DNA of 64,000 nucleotides from positions 40,637,787 to 40,701,786 of the forward strand of contig OY720346.1 of the NCBI GenBank assembly GCA_963082975.1, given 5' to 3'. The position numbers and the translations under genes were made by a program. Positions 22,135 to 33,108 of the stretch are shown here, piece by piece. Every line of letters starts with the position of its first letter. The stretch's first letter is position 1. A model generated the notes under the pieces. It ran no database searches, was not told the DNA's origin, and worked only from the letters and a program-made list of their open reading frames with translations. This stretch comes from Labia minor (Eukaryota > Arthropoda > Insecta > Dermaptera > Spongiphoridae).

Positions 22135-22336
22135 ATATATTAATCTCTTAATTTTCATTTTTTAAATTGATATTCATTTAAATAGATAAAATTAAAAAAC
22201 ATTAAATCTTAATTTCTATTAAAATATTAAATAAGTTTGACCTAATTTATGAAATAAATTAATATAATTATTTTTAGTATGATTTAAATATTTTAAATGA
22301 TATTTAATTAATTAAAAACTTATAACAAATTAAATA

Positions 22337-23340
22337 TTTTAATAATCCAGCCAATTGATAAAACATGAACAGTGACTTCGAATTGAAATAGACATCAGAT
22401 GTGAATTCTTATTAAATGTTTTATAATGAACATTAATTTATGTGGTTTATTCAAATTATATAAAAACCCTTAAAAAGTGCCATGCATCAGAATAATCTCG
22501 AATAAATATAAAAATACATTATATTATTATTTAGATTATCCCAGTATAAAATATAAAAGATAAATAAAAAAAATTTATTCTTATGTAATATATTGAAAAA
22601 AGATTTTTATAAGTTTATATAGAACTATATAATTTTATTTTTTTGTTATTTATTTAAATTAAAAAATATTTTAAATTAATATTTATTTATTTATCTTAAA
22701 TACATATGGAAGTTATATTAAATGAAAAGAATGAAAAATTATTTTGTGACAATTTTATAATGATAATTGTGAGGAGGAGTTGAGAGGGTTGTAATTGGTT
22801 ATCGAGTTATAATAAATGATAATAAACCTCACCCCGAGGTTGAATTTTGACAGGAATAGCGCCGCTCGCCGAGCTCCCTGGATATGCGTGCGCACTCACA
22901 CACCAACACCGATAGACTGACTACCTCGAGCGGCTGGCTAGGAAGAGCCCCTGGCATTTAGGCAACCCGCTGCGCTAGTTTCCAAATTTAAAATTTTCAT
23001 ATTTAAAGTACCTGGATTATCCAGCAGCCGCTCAGAAGTTTAAAAATGTATACTTTACTAACTGTTTTAATAATATTAATTAATTTTAATAATATTCTTA
23101 AATTTGAATTAGTAAATTGATTGAGTATATTGATTTATTATGATTATACTCTCTTCTGGTATTTTTATCTTATAATTAAATAATAATTATTATTTATATA
23201 TATACAATCTATATATTTATTGAATAAACCATAAATTAATATTTATTATAAAACATTTAATAAGAATTAATTTGATGTCTATTTCAATTCGAAGACACTG
23301 TTCATGTCATGCTTTATCAATTAGCTGGATTATTAAAATA
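22337..23340. repeat. large inverted repeat with a GC-rich core
   Basis: Arms at 22337-22453 and 23222-23340 are inverted copies of each other (for example TTCGAATTGAAATAGACATC near 22377 and its complement near 23275), about 85-90 percent alike by eye. The 768-base spacer is AT-rich except for a GC-rich block at 22835-23040 (GCGCCGCTCGCCGAGCTCCC, GAGCGGCTGGCTAGG). The block read on the minus strand contains TAGCGCAGCGGGTTGCC, similar to a Pol III A box, but I find no B box at the right distance. Probably a non-autonomous transposon. Confidence 0.6.
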
Positions 23341-23624
23341 TATAAACTTTATATTAAATTTAATCTTAATTTAAATTATCTAATTTATCATAAAAGTTAA
23401 TATTTTCATTCAATTAATGTCATTTTATCATATTTATTAAATTTTTTATATGAATTAAGAAAGTTATACACATTTATTTTAAATATATATCATTTGAAAA
23501 AATAAATAATGTTTAAAAAATAAATAGGTTTCCAATTAAAACCACGCGATTAAATGGATAAGAATGGTAAATATATAGAAACAATCTGTAAATATAAAGA
23601 ATAATTAAAATTAATTATAAATAA
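23341..23624. other. AT-rich stretch
   Basis: Nothing recognised. Confidence 0.5.
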
Positions 23625-24237
23625 GTTGACCTATGGCCAGATCCGAACCGACCGACTGTGTGAAGTAAATTAATTTCCAGCTACAGAAACAAAATAAATA
23701 AATAAATAATAAAAAACAGATATGGATATAACATAAATATTTTTAATTTTATTTTATTTATAATATATATGTAAGACCAGGCTGTGACGTCATGAATGGC
23801 TGGATGACGTCATATAATTTTAAATTAAGAAAAAAAACTAATAAAGATGATTTTTCTCGAGAATAAAACCAATACAAAATGCATAATTCGTGGTGATATG
23901 TAAAAAATCTCCTTATGTGAAATTTGGTGTGAAAATAACCCTTCCCTTCCTATCGTCGATCGCTAATACTACCACTTCCGGTTTCCGGATTTGCACCAAG
24001 AGTTGATCAATTCATCCTACTGATGCATTAAGTAAATATACCAAATTTCATCAAAATTCGTTGAGCCGTTCAGGCTGTACACATCTATACGGACGGACGG
24101 ACGGACAGACATCATGCTAAAAATACTTTTTTCTGTTTAGAAAATGCATGATTCGTGGAGATATGTAAAAATCTCCACATGTGAAATTTGGTGTGTGAAA
24201 ACAATACCTCCCTTACTATCGTCGGTCGGTAAAAATT
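23625..24237 (+). mobile_element. Helentron-like family E copy 2 (long form)
   Basis: The most complete copy of family E: start GTTGACCTATGGCCAG and CCGAACCGACCGACTG, end CGTCGGTCGGTAAAAAT. It holds a GGAC microsatellite at 24091-24110 and the hairpin GTGGAGAT-ATGTAAAA-ATCTCCAC near the end. Its 3' end region occurs twice, once internally (about 23875-23965) and once at the terminus (24143-24237). Two perfect TGACGTCA palindromes lie at 23785-23792 and 23805-23812. Non-coding. Confidence 0.7.
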
Positions 24238-24324
24238 GATGGAACGTTGGACGAAGTGTATAGAGCTCAAAGGAGACTACGTTGAAAAATAAAATAACCT
24301 GTGTTTCAATGACCTGTCCTCGTA
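24238..24324 (+). mobile_element. mariner 3'-terminal fragment
   Basis: GAACGTTGGACGAAGTGTAT and GAGCTCAAAGGAGACTACGT match the C-terminal coding end of the mariner copies at 36686 and 46019. The fragment ends TGACCTGTCCTCGTA, the mariner terminus. It abuts the end of family E exactly, so one inserted against or within the other. Confidence 0.75.
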
Positions 24325-24994
24325 CCTAGTAGAAGTTGGAAAATGAATTAAAATTATTATTATTATTATTATTATTATTATTTTTCATTTATCCTTATTT
24401 ATTTATTTATAATAATTGTTAGTAGTCTATCATTGCTAACTGTGGGAGTTAGGGAAAACAATCCAAATAATGTCCTATACTCTTATTCATGAAAAGATTA
24501 CAGCTATAGAAAATAGAGGTTATAGGAAAATAATAAAAAAATTAATCTGATATGTTTTTATCGGATTTTTATTTGTTTAAATTTTATTGGATTATTACAA
24601 TATAAACCAAATTGTATACAAGTTTTACTGTTTCGGTTATCGGCTAAAATACCTCACTATTGATTTGTAAACATTTTCGACGACACTTTCCCTTCTAACT
24701 GTTTCCTATTCACCTCGAATGACGAATGCTGTATATTTTGATAAAAACATTCTGAATGACTACTTTTACATTTTCATATTTCATCTTTAAATGAATTTAA
24801 TTAATTTTGAAATCACATAAGGACATAATTTCACTTTTTTAAAAATTGTTTTCCTGTCTACACGTGAACTTTTTTAGCCCATTCTTTATAACTCACCCTT
24901 AGTATTTTATTAAAAGGATTAAAATAAATTAATAGTTATCGTTTCGAATAGAATTCATTGATGTAATATTATGATAAATTACAAAATTATTAAA
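24325..24994. other. AT-rich stretch
   Basis: An ATT microsatellite lies at 24352-24382. A less AT-rich part (24640-24730) has no repeat relationship. No gene. Confidence 0.45.
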
Positions 24995-25305
24995 GTACAA
25001 GATTCAGAAGGTACAAGATTCAGAAGGTGGGTGGAACAATCAATTGAAATAAAAATGCAAATTTACGTGAATCAATTTTATCAAACTTGACATATTTTAT
25101 ATATGATTTGAATAGAAAAATAATAATTAAATATTATTTAATTAATATTTTAAATTCTAAATGTACTCTTCCACAATTTATAATTAACAATTTTCTATTC
25201 ATGAGGAAGAGTGCGACCTTGCATCCGAAACGTTAGAAAATCTGAATAAAAATTTACATTTTTATTTCAATCGCCTATGCTGACCCTATCCTGAATCTTT
25301 TGTTT
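24995..25305. mobile_element. inverted-repeat element with a CCGAAACG hairpin motif
   Basis: GATTCAGAAGG followed by CAATTGAAATAAAAATGCAA at the left is inverted at the right (TTTACATTTTTATTTCAATC ... CCTGAATC), arms about 55 bases. At 25199-25233 it carries CATGAGGAAGAGTGCGACC then TTGCATCCGAAACG, which resembles the conserved TGATGA/GAAAC arrangement of Penelope-type hammerhead motifs, although the CTGATGA core is not intact. A 16-base tandem repeat (GTACAAGATTCAGAAG twice) stands at 24995-25026. Origin uncertain. Confidence 0.4.
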
Positions 25306-25470
25306 TAAAAATTGAAAATATAAACATCATATTCACAATTATTATCTCAATAACAAAATTAACTTTCTCTATTTTACAAAATAAAATTAAATAATCTAAA
25401 ATAGAATTTTCTTAATGTGTTCTATTTGTAAGCATTTTTTTTTTCTTTTCTTTTTCTTTTTACTTTTTTT

Positions 25471-25954
25471 TACCGATCGACGATAGTAAGGGAGGTATTC
25501 TTTTCACACCAAATTTCACATGAGATTTTTTACATATCTTCACTATTCATGCAATTTATTAACAGAAAAAAGTATTTTTAGTATGATATCTGTTCGTCCA
25601 TCCGTCTGTCCATTATGTGTCCGTATAGACGTGTATAGCTTGAACGGCTCAACAGATTTTGATAAAATTTGGTATATTTACTTAATGCATCAGTAGCATG
25701 AATTCATCATTTGGTCTATATCCGGAATCCGGAAGTTACAAAGTATTAATTTTATATTCATTGTCGGAAAAATATTTCACTTAAAATATAGTAGTAATAA
25801 ATAATTGAGTTATTAAACTAAAAATAAAAACTAATATAATCATTTTAATTCAAGTTTTAAAAATAATTTTTTTTTAAACTTTATGTATATAATGTTTTTT
25901 GAAAATTAATTTATTTCAAATCGTAGGTCGGTTCTGTGCCTGGCCACAGCTCAT
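25471..25954 (-). mobile_element. Helentron-like family E copy 3
   Basis: Minus-strand copy. In plus orientation it starts TACCGATCGACGATAGTAAG and ends GTGCCTGGCCACAGC, the two family ends. The GTCY-type microsatellite is short (GTTCGTCCATCCGTCTGTCC at about 25589). It retains a central part (25745-25900) absent from copies 1, 2 and 4 and shared with copy 5. Confidence 0.65.
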
Positions 25955-26480
25955 ATTTTTTTATTGTTTTTATCAAATTTAATTGAAAACTAATTAGAAA
26001 CCAGTGAAATTCTGTTAAAATTTCCACCATTGACAGAATACTCTCCTGGACGTTGATTAGCTAATGGTTTCATGTTTTGTCATTGCATTCGTAGTGGGCA
26101 ACCTACTACTTTACTCCCCCACCACCCTCCTTTCACTCTTTAGCCGAGTGGTAACTTTCGTCGAAATTACAATTCACATTAATAACAACGATCAACAAAC
26201 AACAAGCAAGGGCAGACTAACCAACGCGTTATGATTAATGGAAACAATAAAATAGAACAATGAATGAATGGATAGATGTCTAAACTATTTGCTTATATAC
26301 AAGGGATGAAATAGAATGGGGAGGAAAATCGTTACGATAGATATTTATATCTAAAATATCACTGATAATATTTAGAAATAAGTCTATCGTTAAAGAATAC
26401 ATGGCTAATTAACGCCTCGGAAAATAACACAATACAAAGAATTTTCTTTATCTACCCTGCAAATATTCCAAAGTGAAATT
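25955..26480. other. GC-richer island, possible regulatory DNA
   Basis: Bases 26020-26260 are of mixed composition and unique in the window: GGACGTTGATTAGCTAATGG, CTTTAGCCGAGTGGTAAC, AACGCGTTATGATTAATGG. No open frame. TTGATTAGCTAATGG is homeodomain-like. No stronger evidence for function. Confidence 0.3.
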
Positions 26481-27196
26481 AGATAATGGACTGATAACGA
26501 ACGGCACGCCTATTTGTATAGTATTAAAAGGCTTATTTAAATATTGTAAATATCTTAAAGTAAACAGGGAAAAGAAATGAATAGGCATTTAATTTTCGAA
26601 AAGAGGGCGGACATAGCATATTGTAATTTATTTATTTTTTTAAATGTGAGTCGGATTAATAATAGTGTTTTAACGAAACAAAAGGTGAATGATTATTGGG
26701 AGTGAATGGGTGTAGAAAAAGAGGAGGGGGGGAGAGAAATGAAAAACAAATATTAGATTATTAATTTAAAATATTCATATAAATATGTTTAGTTAGATAA
26801 TAAATTAAAGATAAAATTGAATTACGACTAAGAACTTTAAAATTTTGATATTTTACAGGGACAGAAAAAAAATAATAAAAACTCCTTTCGAATATTTATA
26901 ATTATCAAATAATTTAGTATAAATTTTTATTTTTTTGTTCTTATTTTTTCTTCCATTTTTATTATTTTTATTTTTTAATAATTTTTGGCTATTGTTTATT
27001 CAAATCATTATATTAATGAATTTTAAATTATTTTCTTCACTTTGTTACTTATTACTTTATAAATTTACATTTCAATTCTTAATTATTTATTTTGTTTAAT
27101 CATAATTAAAGATTAATTTGTATAACTTTAGAGGTACAATAAAATGATGTTAATTTAATTATCTTAAGATATTATTCCGATTTATTATTTACTTTT
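26481..27196. other. AT-rich stretch
   Basis: A short purine-rich run at 26718-26755. Otherwise nothing recognised. Confidence 0.5.
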
Positions 27197-27772
27197 ACTA
27201 TCTTGCCAGAGATAGGATTGCGATCACCAAAATTTTCAATGTCGAGATTTGGATGTTTTTATAAGTTTTGAAGGTCCCTGAGTCATTTTCACTAAGGTTG
27301 AGAAAAATGTATGTGTGTATGTAAACGAGATTACACAAAAACGATTTGATCTAGAATCATGAAATTTAATCAAAATTCGTAGTTTTCTATCAACTTTTGA
27401 GAAATGTAGCTCATCCGGAAGAGAGTCATTACCTACCACGTTTTCATTATTTTTTCCTCTAAACTGACCATAAAAATAAAGATATATATTTGATAGTTTT
27501 TCACATGACTAAAAATTGAATAAAACTGCTTTATATAGAATTTCAGCTTGATGAAAGTACCGGAATTAATTTGTTACATTTTTTAACTCGTTGACTGCCA
27601 ATAACGCGCCAGAACGTGACGTGGTGTCATCAACAAAGAGCCAAACACGAGCTGGTTTAATAAATATTATTTATTAATTTTAATTTAGAATTTATAATTA
27701 ATTAAATTTAATTTAAATATGTTAATTAATCCAATTCAAATTTTCGAGATTATCGAGTGGAGACACTCCAGA
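27197..27772 (+). mobile_element. Helentron-like family A copy 4
   Basis: Start ACTATCTTGCCAGAGATAGG (hairpin with two changes), end TTTCGAGATTATCGAGTGG then AGACACTCCAGA before a T run. Full length with a short TG microsatellite. Confidence 0.8.
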
Positions 27773-27861
27773 TTTTTTTATAAGCATAAGTTGTATTTTT
27801 TTTGTGCAACTCTTATAAAATTACCACTTCTATTCTGCTTTTATACAATAATATTTTTTTA

Positions 27862-27904
<43 letters not shown>

Positions 27905-28129
27905 TTATTGATTTATATAGACGTATTTCCCATTTACATGAATTGTTATCGATAAAATATACCTGAATATACAATATAATTATATAATCTCTCTCAATCC
28001 TCGAATTTTTTGTTTATTTTGATACCAAATACCTCATTTTAAATATTGTAATCGATCAGGATCAATTAAAAATAAAAATAAACACTACCACCAATTGTGA
28101 AATGAATTGATCACTGAATTTGTTGTTCA
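27773..28129. repeat. AT-rich DNA with a TA microsatellite
   Basis: (TA)n at 27867-27900. No other feature. Confidence 0.6.
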
Positions 28130-28400
28130 ATGAAATTCCATCCTCTATTTTCTGTAAACCAATTAAATTTAATTAACTGTTGCTTTTGTATGACCGATGA
28201 AAGAGCCACTCAATGTCCTCTTGAAAAGGATTGCATTCGAATGAAATCGGCATCCTCGAGTGCACAACCCTCACCACGAAATTCAACATACTAACAACTA
28301 CACCCTTCTCTCCTTCCATCCCCTCTTTGCACACACCACCATATTATCCCGATCTAAATAAATAAACAAGCCTTTGGAACATGATAATCAGGATACCTTT
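28130..28400. other. mixed-composition island
   Basis: A unique block with CCTCTTGAAAAGGATTGC, GAATGAAATCGGCATCCTCG and a C/T-rich part at 28300-28330. No frame. Candidate host DNA only. Confidence 0.3.
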
Positions 28401-29090
28401 TCATGAAAAAATATGAAAAAACTCAAAAGAAATAAAAATATTATTTATATATGTACAATATTTACAAATGTTTTCAATTAAATACTTTTTTGGTGCATGA
28501 TCATGAACAATGCCCTTAAATAGTTCTGTAACTACTGTTTTTGTGTTTTTGAAATAGTTTATATATTATCAAATTAAAATTATGATGAATTTTAAAACTA
28601 TATGAAATAAAAAAAAACGAGAAACATCTTGATCCAAATTATTAGCACTTGAAATGTTAATATCTTTTTATAATTCCATTTTTAGGTATTTTATTAGAAA
28701 GGGACAAATTTAAAAATATTTAAAATTTATTACAATTTCCTTTTTATCAAAATCATTTTCATTTCACGTTGGGTTCCTGAATATTTGCTAGAAAAGTATG
28801 ATTAAATATAATAAATAATTTTTCGACTTATTGAAATAAATTATTCATTAAATTTTTTAATTAAAGCTTCATTTAATTTGGTTTGAGTTTGTTTTTATTA
28901 TCCATTTGAAATTGTTTGGCAATCCATATACATAGTTTAATATTCTGTTTCTCTGAAAGTTACCTTTTAAGTAAATGAAATGGTAAGTGGTGGTAGGATA
29001 AGAGAGGGTGCCAGTTGCTTTGGAAACAAACATTTCTGGGCAACTCATTTGAAAATTGCTGAACAAAATCAACACCTCTTTAAGAATGGA
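28401..29090. other. AT-rich stretch
   Basis: The minus frame at 28869-29075 has no recognisable domain. No repeat relationship seen. Confidence 0.45.
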
Positions 29091-29425
29091 TAATATTTAC
29101 AAAATAAACCCTTAAATGGAATTAGAATAGCAGAACATGCTATGACAAAGGAGAGAGGAGGAATATTTTTTTTTTGTTTTTATTCATTCGTATTTGTATT
29201 TATTTCATGGTGAGTGGGGAGGAGAGATGTAAGTACCCTCGGGGAGTAAATTAATCCATATGGCCTATAAAGGAATCAGTGGGAATCAAAAGACAAGCTA
29301 TTTGCCTTCTCTTTCAAACCCTCACTTATTTTCAGCAACCCTATTCACAACCCTCTAATTTTAGAAAATAGGATTCGCCTGTTATTGCTGCAATAAAGCA
29401 AGTTTATGGAAAATGGGATGGAATG
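29091..29425. other. mixed-composition island
   Basis: Unique sequence of higher GC (GAGGAGAGATGTAAGTACCC and GGGGAGTAAATTAATCC). GAGATGTAAGTACCC contains a GTAAGT splice-donor-like string at 29230-29235, but no exon can be built upstream of it. Function unknown. Confidence 0.25.
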
Positions 29426-29556
29426 GGGCATGTTATTATATTTCATTTCTACGATAAAAGATTTTTAATAAATTATTGGGTTGAATATTTGAAAAGATCA
29501 ATTATACAAACAACAAAAGAAATAATAAATCAATATATTATAAAAAAACAGAAAAA

Positions 29557-30124
29557 TCGGGAGGGTCTTCACTCACTATCTCGCACATTTGAATTGGATT
29601 ATTAACATATATTAAATTTAAATTAAATTTAATTAAATATATAAATTATAAATTAAAATAAATAATTAATATTTATTAAACCAGGGCGTGTTTAGCTCTT
29701 TGTTGGTGGCACCACATCACGTGCTGGCGAGTGATTGGCAGTCAACGTGTTAAGATATTAATTCCGGTACTTTCAGCGATTCAATCAAGCTTATATATAA
29801 GTATATACAATTTTTAATCATGTGAAGAACTATCAAACATAAATCTTTATTTTTACGGTCAGTTTAGAGGAAAAAAATCAAAACGTGGTAGGAAATGGTC
29901 CTCTTCCGAATGAATTATATTTCTCAAAATTTGATAGAAAACTACGACTATTCTAGATCAAACCGTTTTTGCGTAATCAAGTATACATACACACACACGC
30001 ACACAAATAGACATTTTTCTCAACCTTAGTGAAAATGACTCAGGAACCATCAAAACGTATAAAACCATCAAAATCTCGACATCAAAAATTTTCGTGATCG
30101 TAATACTATCTATGGCGAGATAAT
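29557..30124 (-). mobile_element. Helentron-like family A copy 5
   Basis: Minus-strand copy. In plus orientation it begins TCGGGAGGGTCTTCACTCAC (terminal hairpin with changes) and TATCTCGC, and ends ATACTATCTATGGCGAGATA. The microsatellite is CACACACACGCACAC-type. Full length. Confidence 0.8.
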
Positions 30125-31660
30125 AAAATTGAAAATAATTAAAATTAGTTTATTAAAGTTAATTAATTAAGAAAACTACCCCCTCCCCCCTCTAACCAAA
30201 GATATAAGATCACTTTTTTATTATTTTATTATGAATTAATTTAGATAATAATGATTCATAATTTATAATTTTAAAATACAAGTTTTATAATATTTTTTTT
30301 TTTATTTATTTTTATAACAAATAATTTTAATGAATTTTAATTATTCTTGTTGCTTTCATAATAGAAAATTTATTTTATATATATTAAATGTATTTTAATT
30401 TGTTATATCAATTCCAAATTTACATATAATGAACTATATTATTTTTTATAAATTAAAAAAAAATATATATTAATAATTTTATTATAATACAAAATATAAA
30501 ACTAAACAAAAAAGACAGGTTCATATATTCATTTCCTGGTCAAAAATTACTTTTATAATTTTAACTTATATGTAATTCTTGTATTTAATATTAAATTTTT
30601 CAATTTTCCCTTAAAGGATTTTGGAAACCTCCATTTTTAACATTTATTATTTTGTTTTTAATTTATTTAAAAGATAAATCCGTTCAATAAATGTGGACCA
30701 AGCAGAGGAACCACTCTTTTGGGCAACGAAAAGGATATTTATTTTAATAATAAAAATGAATCGTATTTTTCTTCTTTCCCTTTTTTTTATCTATTTTTTA
30801 TGACTTCTCGCTGAATGTTGAAAAGAAAAAAGAGGGGTTCTGGTGGGTGAAGGATTGAGGGGGATGATGTTTCTCGTGGTGAATTAAGAACCGCTTTCTT
30901 TCGGGTTCATCCTATTTAAAAAAATTAAAAATGATGGCTCTATATGTTTATATTAAAATATAACAAGAATATACCATTGAACTAACTTTCAGATTTTTTC
31001 ACCCGGAGTTGTTACAGGAAAAAAAGAGAGAATCCTTTCATATATCTTTGTGTGTTTTACTTTACTGGGTGAAGATTGCACCTTGAATTAGGTTCATTTG
31101 TTGCTGAGTAAGTAAAAAATAAAGAATAAAAAAATTTAGTAAGAGTAAAAGAGAAATAGAAGAAGGAATGTGGCAACGAGGTGGGACGGAGAAAAAAATG
31201 GTATAAAATGGAATGTAGATTTGTATTGCAAATGTTTAACTCCGATTGAGATCCCCCATTTTCCATTTAACACGAATCGAATGAAATATAGACTCATTTA
31301 TAAGAGTGACTTACCCTGCCGCCTTCAAACGCCCAGCACTCTTCTTCCCTTCTTCCCCCTTTTTTTTGCTACAATTCGTCTAATCTTTGATTTCTTATTC
31401 ATTAGATCACGTATTGGAAGGAAAATCAAGTACTTCTTCAATTTAGATACCAGATGAGGGTAGAGTTGATGGAATTCAAGTAGAATAATAATATCAGAAA
31501 TAAATAGAAAGGGAGAGATAGAAAGAGAGAGAGAGGAGAGATTAAGATTAATGAAATTGTTTAAAGAATAAACGAGTAAAAGTAATACAAATGTGATGTT
31601 TGTTAAAATATTGATCCTTAATTTAAACAATAAAATGAATAATACATATTTTAGTAAACT
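30125..31660. other. AT-rich stretch with low-complexity purine tract
   Basis: Mostly A/T DNA. A 31495-31545 A/G-rich tract and weakly mixed sequence at 30820-30920 and 31180-31440. Overlapping frames at 31057-31630 show hydrophobic Phe/Leu-rich composition but no family resemblance. Confidence 0.4.
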
Positions 31661-32160
31661 AAACTAGTTAAACTAAAATCATTTTAAACCTATAATTCTG
31701 GAATTCCCAGGTGAACCCCTTGGAGATCTATGGAGCTTTGTATAGGTTCGACAGAATCTGAGAGGACTATTGGGGATGATGGCGTAATTTTCCTTCTAGT
31801 TTAATATAAATAAAGTAAATAATTCCTTTACAAAATAAAAACTAAAAAAAAAAGTAAAAACAAATAATTGCTAACGGATCCTAGTAATCCCCCTAGTATT
31901 TAATAAAGTTATAATTATTACATTTTTATATATATTCTAATATATAAGCATAATAATGCCTTTTAATAGAGAATCATTAAGATGCTATAAATAAATATTT
32001 AAAACAAATATTGACATCCTCACATTTTATGACAAAGATCTGAAATGCGGACAATATAAATGAAATATTTTCGATTGATGAATAGAACGTATTGTCATGA
32101 AGTCGACATTTTCAAGGCTCATAAATTACATGACATATATTTCTTAAAATTAGCGAGAAT
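31661..32160. other. unassigned DNA
   Basis: Bases 31695-31795 are of mixed composition (CAGGTGAACCCCTTGGAGAT, GGTTCGACAGAATCTGAGAG) and unique here. The rest is AT-rich. Confidence 0.35.
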
Positions 32161-32166
32161 TGACTA

Positions 32167-32391
32167 TTGAAAAGATGTGTGCAAGATAGGGGTTTGAGCT
32201 ATTGGAAAGAAGGCCAAGAGCTGCTAGGAAGGGATAAGATTATTCTACTGGATGGAAACAAGAATGCAGATCATTCTTCGCATAGAGCGAACAGAGAAAC
32301 ATCATCCCTAAGTGATTCGAGTGTGCCAGAATCACATCAATATATCGCGGCCAACCCAGTAGTTGCATGCCCAGACAAGATGTACCATTAA
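32167..32391 (+). pseudogene. possible LINE ORF2 C-terminal remnant
   Basis: The frame reads VQDRGLSYWKEGQELLGRDK in its first 25 codons. This resembles the DRGLSW-EA-ELA-DR pattern common near the end of RTE-like non-LTR proteins. The following 50 codons, to a stop at 32391, are unrecognised. The surrounding GC is above background from 32170 to 32470. No tail or target duplication is seen. Weak assignment. Confidence 0.35.
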
Positions 32392-32838
32392 ATGCCTGAA
32401 ATGAACTGCCAGAAGAATTGTCTCACCTTCTCCTGAACTCTATACTAGTAACATTAACAGCTAAGTGGTCGACCCTTTATAAATTGCAATTTCTAAACAA
32501 ATACAAAATCTGATAATTAATCATATTAAAATAAATAAACTTTATTTTATATTTAATTTCTAAGTTATATATAATTTCTCATGATATTTATTAAAATTGT
32601 ATTAATTTCTTTCATTATTAAATATTAATTTTATTATAATTTAATTTTATTTAATTTTATTTTAACCTCTTCCCTTATCTACATTCGTTGGATTCACCAA
32701 ACAATTTTCTATTAATAATAAACAGATCAAATCAAATTAAAGATCAATTTTATTAATTTTAAATCCTTTTTTTTATAACCCAACCCATATTAGCCTCCAA
32801 TATACGACAATATTTATATATTCGTTCAAGTTTTAAGG

Positions 32839-33108
32839 CATAGGTTCCCAAACTTTCTTTTGTCGTGGACCCCTTGACATGTTTTTCGGTTTTGGGTAGA
32901 CCCCCTAAATTGATTTTGATTTTTTATAAACGATTTACCTTTTTTTTAGAGACATATTCAAAAAATCCATTGGATACACACGTGGACCCCTAGACCTCCG
33001 TATACCCCCATTTTCATTTCATGGACCCCAAATTTGTTATTCGCTGCCGTGGACCCCCTGGAGGTTAAAATAGACCCCAGGGTCAAAATAGACCACTTTG
33101 GGAACCTA
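32839..33108. mobile_element. hAT-type MITE (GGTTCCCAAA termini)
   Basis: The ends ATAGGTTCCCAAACTTT and, inverted, TAGGTTCCCAAAGTGG are terminal inverted repeats, with repeated subterminal GTGGACCCC/TAGACCCC units. TTTAAGG at 32832-32838 and 33109-33115 gives a 7-8 bp target duplication. 270 bases, non-coding. The insertion lies at the edge of an inverted repeat whose other arm (34600-34705) keeps the uninterrupted target. Confidence 0.8.

Noticed and set aside
21821-22158. Minus-strand frames with Leu/Ser runs near 21821-22158
   Set aside because: They are antisense to the LINE 3' end and translate the (GAA)n tail.
29225-29240. Splice-donor-like GTAAGT strings (29230, 49526) as evidence for host exons
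   Set aside because: No upstream coding frame, acceptor or conserved domain could be attached. The motif is common by chance.
31057-31630. Overlapping frames rich in Phe, Leu and Ser
   Set aside because: Composition reflects pyrimidine-rich strand. No motif, overlapping on both strands.
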